Shown piece by piece: positions 40,059 to 47,519 of a DNA stretch of 64,000 bases. Location: positions 7,918,712-7,982,711 of the forward strand of contig CM022670.1 of NCBI GenBank assembly GCA_012295275.1, read 5' to 3'. Origin of the DNA: Chrysomallon squamiferum. Lineage: Eukaryota > Mollusca > Gastropoda > Neomphalida > Peltospiridae. Below the pieces are notes generated by a model. That model worked only from the letters and a program-made list of their open reading frames with translations. It had not been told where the DNA came from and did not search any database. The translations under genes and the position numbers were made by a program. Every line of letters starts with the position of its first letter. Position 1 is the first letter of the stretch.

Positions 40059-43000
40059 GAATTTTGAGTTTTGCTATTAAGCAGGTCCCATGGCAAACAT
40101 TTCAGATTTTTATTAATGGTGCCATCAGGTTGGAAAGTGATGGTTATGTCAGATAAAATAATTGCTAAAGTGGTCTTTTATGTTGCTTGGTACTTAAAAA
40201 CACATTGCTTGCACACTTGATATCTAAACATAATGGTCATGTTTCCAAAAACTGGTCAGCTGCATATAGTCATTTCTGTACTGAATACCAAATAACCATA
40301 CAGCAAAGACATGGGGAATAGCCTTGATAATAAATTTAAGGGGGAGATGGAGGTTTGGGGGGAGGTATCTTTAAAAAGATAATTAACATTTAATGTTTTT
40401 TGTGTATGTCTGTGGGTATGTGTATTGGTTCATGATGTGCATTTAAAAAAAATATGTTATTTTGACACAAATTGAAATAAAAGTTTTTTTTTTTTTTTTC
40501 ATTTGGCATATTTAATTTTTTTTCACCATTAGTATTTTGTTTGTTTTATTTACATTTAAAATATTTCCTTATTTATGTTTTATTCTTTTTTCTTTTAATT
40601 TGTTGTTGTTTATGTTCTTTTTCTGATATTGTCATAAACTAAATATAACTTGTCCGTCCATATAAAACATGCTCACAAATTAGTAATTAATTAATGTATT
40701 GTAAATGAATATTCTACTGCATATTCAAACTGTACTTCCACTGATTTGATAATTTAAAAATATAAATATTTGTATATTTCATAGCAGTAATAATAAAATA
40801 AAAATAAAAATCAGGTATTTTCTAAACACATTTGATGCACACAATCACATATGTAGGCTATGAAATAATGTGAGAGTGCTAAGTAATATATACTCAAAAT
40901 CTTTTAAAGAAACTCACCTATCAAATCAAGGGAAGATGTTTTCTCACTTTCCCATCCTTTTCTGTGGAGATAAATATAAATATTTATATTTTTGAAGTTT
41001 AACAAGTTTAAAATATTGTTTATTTTATTGTACTTCTTAATGATTTGGGATGACAGTTTTTATGAGAGCAGAGATTGGTACATGGATCTAATATAAAACT
41101 ATGTGTCTATTTCAGAGTAAAAAGTAATATAAATATCTGTGTATTTTAGGGTAAAGACTTGTACATGGATCTGATATAAATATCTGTGTATTTCAGGGTA
41201 AACATGGATCTGATATAAAATACATGTGTATTTCAGGGTAAAGACCTGTACATGAATCTGATATAAATATCTGTATTTCAGTGTAAAGACTTGTACATGG
41301 ATCTGATATAAAATATCTGTGTATTTCAGGGTAAAGACCTGTACATGGATCTGATATAAATATCTGTGTATTTCAAGGTAAAGACCTGTACATGGATCTG
41401 ATATAAATATCTGTGTATTTCAGGGTAAAGATCTGTACATGGATCTGATATAAATATCTGTGTATTTCAGGGTAAAGACTTGTACATGGATCTGATGTAA
41501 ATATCTGTATTTCAGGGTAAAGACCTGTACATGGATCTGATATAAATATCTGTGTATTTCAGGGTAAAGACCTGTACATGGATCTGATATATATATCTGT
41601 GTATTTCAGGGTAAAGACCTGTACATGGATCTGATATAAATATCTGTGTATTTCAGGGTAAAGACCTGTACATGGATCTGATATATATATCTGTGTATTT
41701 CAGGGTAAAGACCTGTACATGGATCTGATATAAATATCTGTGTATTTCAGGGTAAAGACCTGTACATGGATCTGGACAGTACAAGTCTGAGACTTGTTGA
41801 CACACAGGATCTTAGCCTGCTTCACTACCAGCCCATCCACTCCATCAGAGTGTGGGGAGTCGGCCGCGACAACGGCAGGTAAATATCACATTTAATTTTA
41901 CTCTTCCAGTAATTTTTATATTATATAAATAAGTTTATCCATTTTACATACATACATACATATATATCCACATATTTAATATAACACAATCATGCATGTG
42001 CACACACAAATATAAACATTCCAAGATTTTATAAGCATTACTAAGAGACTTAAATGTTAGAAGTGAAACAGAACCCAATGTTTATAAACAAAATTTAACA
42101 TACCCAGCCAATAAAAGTAAAATTTATTTATCTTAACTGCAGCATTATTATCTGGTTATTATCATTTACTAAATTTTCAGTTCTTATGATTAATGTCATA
42201 TCTTAACTGTTATTTTCACTAAAATAATTATCTGTTTTGTCTCAAGTTTTCAAGTTTGCAACAAACACAAATCCTTGATAATCGAAATTTATGATGTATT
42301 TCTCTTTCTTTTAATTTCTGTTTTCCTTCAACAGGGAAAGGTAAATCTATGTCAGATTAGTCTTATGATTTTTGTATTTCATATTCTTTGATTTTAGTTG
42401 AAATGTAAAAAAAAATAATAATAATTAAAAAAAAAGATAATAAAAAGAAATTTTTGTAATTTTTATTTTCGTTGTATATTTTTTTGTGAAATGAATTATC
42501 TAGATTTGTTATAAATGTTTCACTGCATTGTTTTCTTATTATTTTATTTTAATTTATTGTTAGATGTATATTAGATAAATCATTATTTGCACATTATTTT
42601 ATATTTATATGTCTTTTTTTTCTTTCTTGTTTTTCACATCTTATTTTAAATATTTCACATTTGTGTAATGGTCCTGTAGTCCAAAGTGTTCATCTGACTT
42701 AGTAGATTTTGTTGTTATTGATAAATAAACTTTGTTATTTCTTATTGCATAAAACATAATAAAGTTACTTTTATATAAAAAAATAATTTAATTTAATTCA
42801 AAGATGATAGTAAATGAATACTTATTTTATCAACAAAAAAAAAATTTCAAAGGAACATGATTAAATTAATAAGGGTTATGTGAAATATGTTGCATAAAAA
42901 TTTCTTCTTTTTTTTTCTTTTTTCTTTTTTTATTGTTACTTTATTATTAAATTTATTATAATTATTAAACAGTTTCGTAATTTTAAAATTTTAAAACAAA

Positions 43001-43414
43001 CAATTATAATTCTAGAGTTGAATATTGTATTATATATTCTAAAAATTATTGTAAAGATTTGATATTATAAAAATTTTTTTTTTTTTTTTTTTTTTTAAAG
43101 AACCAAGAATTTAAGTGTTTATCACTCTGTAAAAACATTAGCACTGTTTTACATTCTAAACCTTTTATCAGGGATTTTGCCTACGTCGCCCGAGACAAGT
43201 CAACTCAGCGTCACATGTGTCATGTTTTCCGATGTGACATGCCGGCACGGCAGATCGCCAACACCCTGCGTGACATCTGTAAGAAGTTGATGGTGGAGAG
43301 GACAGCGATGCAACGAATGAATCGGCCAACTGACCTTCCAAACCTGGAAAAGGTCAATGGAAGTGGACAGAAGATTTCATTCCAGAGTTTGTATAACAGT
43401 AAGTATCTTTCAGC

Positions 43415-43451
<37 letters not shown>

Positions 43452-46400
43452 TATTAAAGATTAAACTAGTTTTGTTGATAGTAAGGTACAGATAAGTCAG
43501 TCAGCATAATAAAAAGTACTGTGATAATATTAGTCTGAAAAGTATTCACAGAGGAAACATTTCATCAAAGACGTTTCCATTTCATATCATATATTCATAG
43601 CACGATCAATACATTACCATTTTAATGTCCCACATGAAATATGTACAGTATGTGCTGATAGTGAAAGATAAAAAAATAATTATACAAGGAATATTAAAGT
43701 GAAACACTAAAGAATTTATGTTTACTAAAAATAGTTGACAGAAATAGTTCATTTCTTTTGAGTTATTTTAAAAGATATTAACTGTTACAGATACTTCCTT
43801 CGAACATTATTTTATTTGTTTTTGTTTTTTTTTGTTTAAGTTTCAAAGAAGTAATTTTAACTTTGAATGGGTAATGAACAGTGTTGTTTTTATTTAACTG
43901 ATAACAGATAACTGTTAAGAAAATCAATTGCTTTTTGCTGTCAGTGTTAATTAGTCCATCTTATTATCTGTTGGTCATAAATACAGTCACATGTACACAC
44001 ACACATTTTTACAAACAAGCTGATATGTACTTAACAGTCATGCATTAATGTTGTTTTTATTGTGTTACTATTACTGTTATTATTATTATGATTATTGTTA
44101 TTCTTATTGTTATTGTTACTGTTATTGTTATTGTTATTGTTATTGTTATTATTATTTAGATACATCATTTCCAACTCCAATGGAAGAACCCAAAAAAGAC
44201 ATTCGTTGTCATTACCTGGGAACACAACTGGTGTGTAAACCAACAGGTAAGTGCTGTCTTGTGTTTCTCAGTTTAAAATTATCACTCATCTCTTTATGAT
44301 TTGACCTTTTTATTTTTTTTTTTTTTTTTTTTTTTTTTATAGTTTTGAAAATTAAGGGAGATAACTATCCATTTAATATATTTTTAATTACACACACACA
44401 CACACACACAAAAAAAACAAAAAAAACACAGAACAGCTGTAGTATTCATTCACAACTGATTTCAGTATTTTCAGTTCAGTGCAGTTACTGAAAATTTAAT
44501 GTTTGATTCAAAGTAATAATAATAACAGTAATATAATTTTTAATTTTTGAAAACTATGTTTCAGGTATTGACATTGTAAATGAAGCAATAGAAAGAGCAT
44601 GTCGAAAGGTTCCACCTGAGAAGTGGCAGTTTGTCTGTGTGTCTGTGGCACCCTCCACTGTCACTGTCACAGAATACAGGGTTATATTTTACTTCATCAG
44701 ATTTTCTCTTGTTGAAAATATTTTAACATTTAATGATAGCTGAGATTTCTTTCTTTTATTTCACATACAATAAATACAAGAATATTTTTTTTTTATTAGT
44801 ATTATTTTATAAATATTTTCAAAATAATTTTTGTCAAACAAAATAACAATAAATATATATTTAAAAGACTTTATTGGAGATTTTTTTTTTTTCTATTTAT
44901 CTATGTTTAATAGATATTTTACTTTTGTATATAAACACTGTATATAGATTGTTTTGATAAAATTTGTTAATTTGTTGTTTGGAGATTTTCTTTCTTTCAT
45001 TTATTTTTTTTCATTTTAGTTTTTTTATGTCAAGAAATAATATTTTACAACAGTTATATTTTTTAATTTTTTTTTTTTTTATTATTATTTTTTAAAATTT
45101 ATTTTTATATATGTTTGTTTATTTATTTATTTGTTTGTTTGTTTCAGAACCCTGAGAAAAAGATACATGAATGTCGTGTTCGTTTCCTGTCCTTCATGGG
45201 AATAGCCCTGGAAAATGTCAAGTAAGTTACAACAAACAAATACAAATCTGTGTGAAATACTGATACACTCTTGTCTTTCTGTCCTATAGTAATTTAAAGT
45301 AGTTGTAACTGTGTGCAGTATTACCTTTGTTGCTGGCAGTTATTAAATAAATAAAAATAAGATACAACTTGATATTGTTATAAATTTAACCAAATTTTCA
45401 ATATTTTACAGACACTGTTCTATTTTTCTTCCTTTTTTTTATTTTCGTTGTAGGAAAGGCATTTTAGCTGTTTAAAAATAAAGTTGTTCCTTAAAGATAA
45501 TTTAAATGTGGATGTGTACAAAATTGTTAAAAAACAGCTGTATTATTTGCTGCTATCATGAATAATTTTTAAACATTTTCTTTTTTTTTTTCTTTTATAT
45601 TTTATTATATATATATATTTTAATTAATTTATTATTATTATTATTATATTTATTTATTTATTTACTTTTTTTTTTGAAGTTTTAAAACTGATATGAGTGT
45701 ACAGTTATAAACTCTGTTTACTTTCAGGCTGTGTGCATTTATAATGCACGATGCCCAGGACAAGTTTGTTGCCCACGTGTTCCATTGTGAGCCATCAGCT
45801 GGTCCACTCTGTAAAACCATTGAGGCTGCATGCAAGGTAAAAACTTTAATTACCTTTTACACTTTACATTTTCCCTTAACTCTTACAAAACATTATCATA
45901 ATAACAACAAATTTTAATATTACAGTTTCATTATCAACAATTGATTAAATCCAGTTTCTTTTATTAGCACTATTATTTTCATTTACTTTGTAAAACTAAA
46001 AGTTACACACAATCTTTTATTAATTATTATAATAATTTCTAGAATATTTATTTTAATAAAAATTAATTTTTTTTTTTCCTGTTGGTTTATCAGGTAATTA
46101 AATAATCCAGTTTTTTAAATGTAGACATAAACTAGTGTCACTTAAAAGATAATTTCCTAAATCTTTTAAAATTACTGTTGACTTACAAATGTAATTTTAT
46201 TGTTTGTTAAAGCTGAGGTACCAAAAGGCCCTGGACTCCCACAAACCCCAGACACCAACCACACCCTCGGGAGGAAAGGTTTGTTTATCTTTAACATCTT
46301 CAGTGTTGTTGTTGTTTAACTTTTTACTTTACGTTTGTGTTAGTTATTATTACTGCTAGTGTATTATATTTATTTACTTTGATAAGTTTTATTAAAAGTT

Positions 46401-47435
46401 TGTTTCATTTCTTTCTAATTTATTTTCTTAATTTGTTTTTCTTAATTATTTAGTCATTTATTTTATTCTTTTAATTTCAGTTAAATAATTTTTTTTTTTT
46501 TTTTATTTTTTTTTTGCTGTCATGAAGATTTGCAGAAAATGTATTTGTAGAATTTAGGTTTTATGTATTTATTTATTTTTTTAAATGAATATTTTCAGTT
46601 CTATTACTAAAGTAAAATTGGCAGTTTGATACAGAGCCATTATTTCATTAGTGAAATGTATTAACTGTTCTCCCTGCAATGAAGAACCTGCTTTTCAATC
46701 TTGCTTTTTCATTTCCTTTTTAATTTTTTTTTTTTTTTTTTTTTTGTTGTTGTTGTTTTTTTTATCATTGAGCCAGTACTGAAAATACATATATTTGAAA
46801 ATTATTAGTTTATTGTGTTCAGTCATTTTTAATTTTTTATTTTATATATAAATAAATATCATATGAAAAAATAAATAATGAATTTTTAAATTTTTTTGTA
46901 ATTGCTTTTTTTCATTTCATATATATTTTTTTTATAAATTACATGTTATTTCATAGTAGTTATTTTTTTTTTTTTTTTTTTTTTTCACAATATTTCATTT
47001 TTTTTTTTTTTTTTTTTTTGTTTCTTTGACCTAATTATTATTTTTATTTATTCTTAATTCTCTTTCAGTTTTTAAATTATCCTTTAACCAATTATTATTT
47101 TTATTTTATTTTATTTTTATTTTTTTTATTTTATTTTACTTTATTTTAATTCTACTTGTGTCCCTGCTTACTGTTTGGTTGTAGTAAAGTGTTTTCTCAC
47201 TGCAGGGACTGGGTGCTGTTCTAAAAGCCGGTGTTAAAGCTAGTGTCCAGAGTGTACAGAATGTCATTGGTATTCTTAAAACCAAGAAGGCAGGCCAGTG
47301 CTGAGTAGGTAATCTCCCCTGCAAACTCCCCTCTCAAACCACCCTGCATGGCTTGCCTCATTTTGCAGCTGCAGTGTCACCATGCTTTTCACAGTATTAC
47401 TTGTTTGTTGTTGTTGTTGTTGTTGTTGTTGTTGC

Positions 47436-47472
<37 letters not shown>

Positions 47473-47487
47473 TCATAATTGTTATTA

Positions 47488-47519
<32 letters not shown>

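Larger units (their letters stand above)
38863..41068 (+). other. APBB intron within PTB1, upstream of the 47-bp array
   Basis: It contains (CTT)n at 39400-39432 and a short GC-rich island at 39480-39620 with three GACGT motifs around a TATAAAAG. A (TA)n block lies at 39900-39972 and poly(T) at 40015-40054. No exon is seen. Confidence 0.7.

Noticed and set aside
41116-41750. Reading the 47-bp array as a CRISPR-like array or coding repeat
   Set aside because: There are no unique spacers, the unit length is not a multiple of three, most units contain an in-frame TAA, and the unit is plainly derived from the neighbouring intron/exon boundary.
44031-44243. Minus-strand poly-Asn ORF and similar repeat ORFs (34622-34822, 47382-47752, 57709-57966, 59381-59683)
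   Set aside because: They are translations of (TTATTG)n, ATT or TAA microsatellites in all frames.
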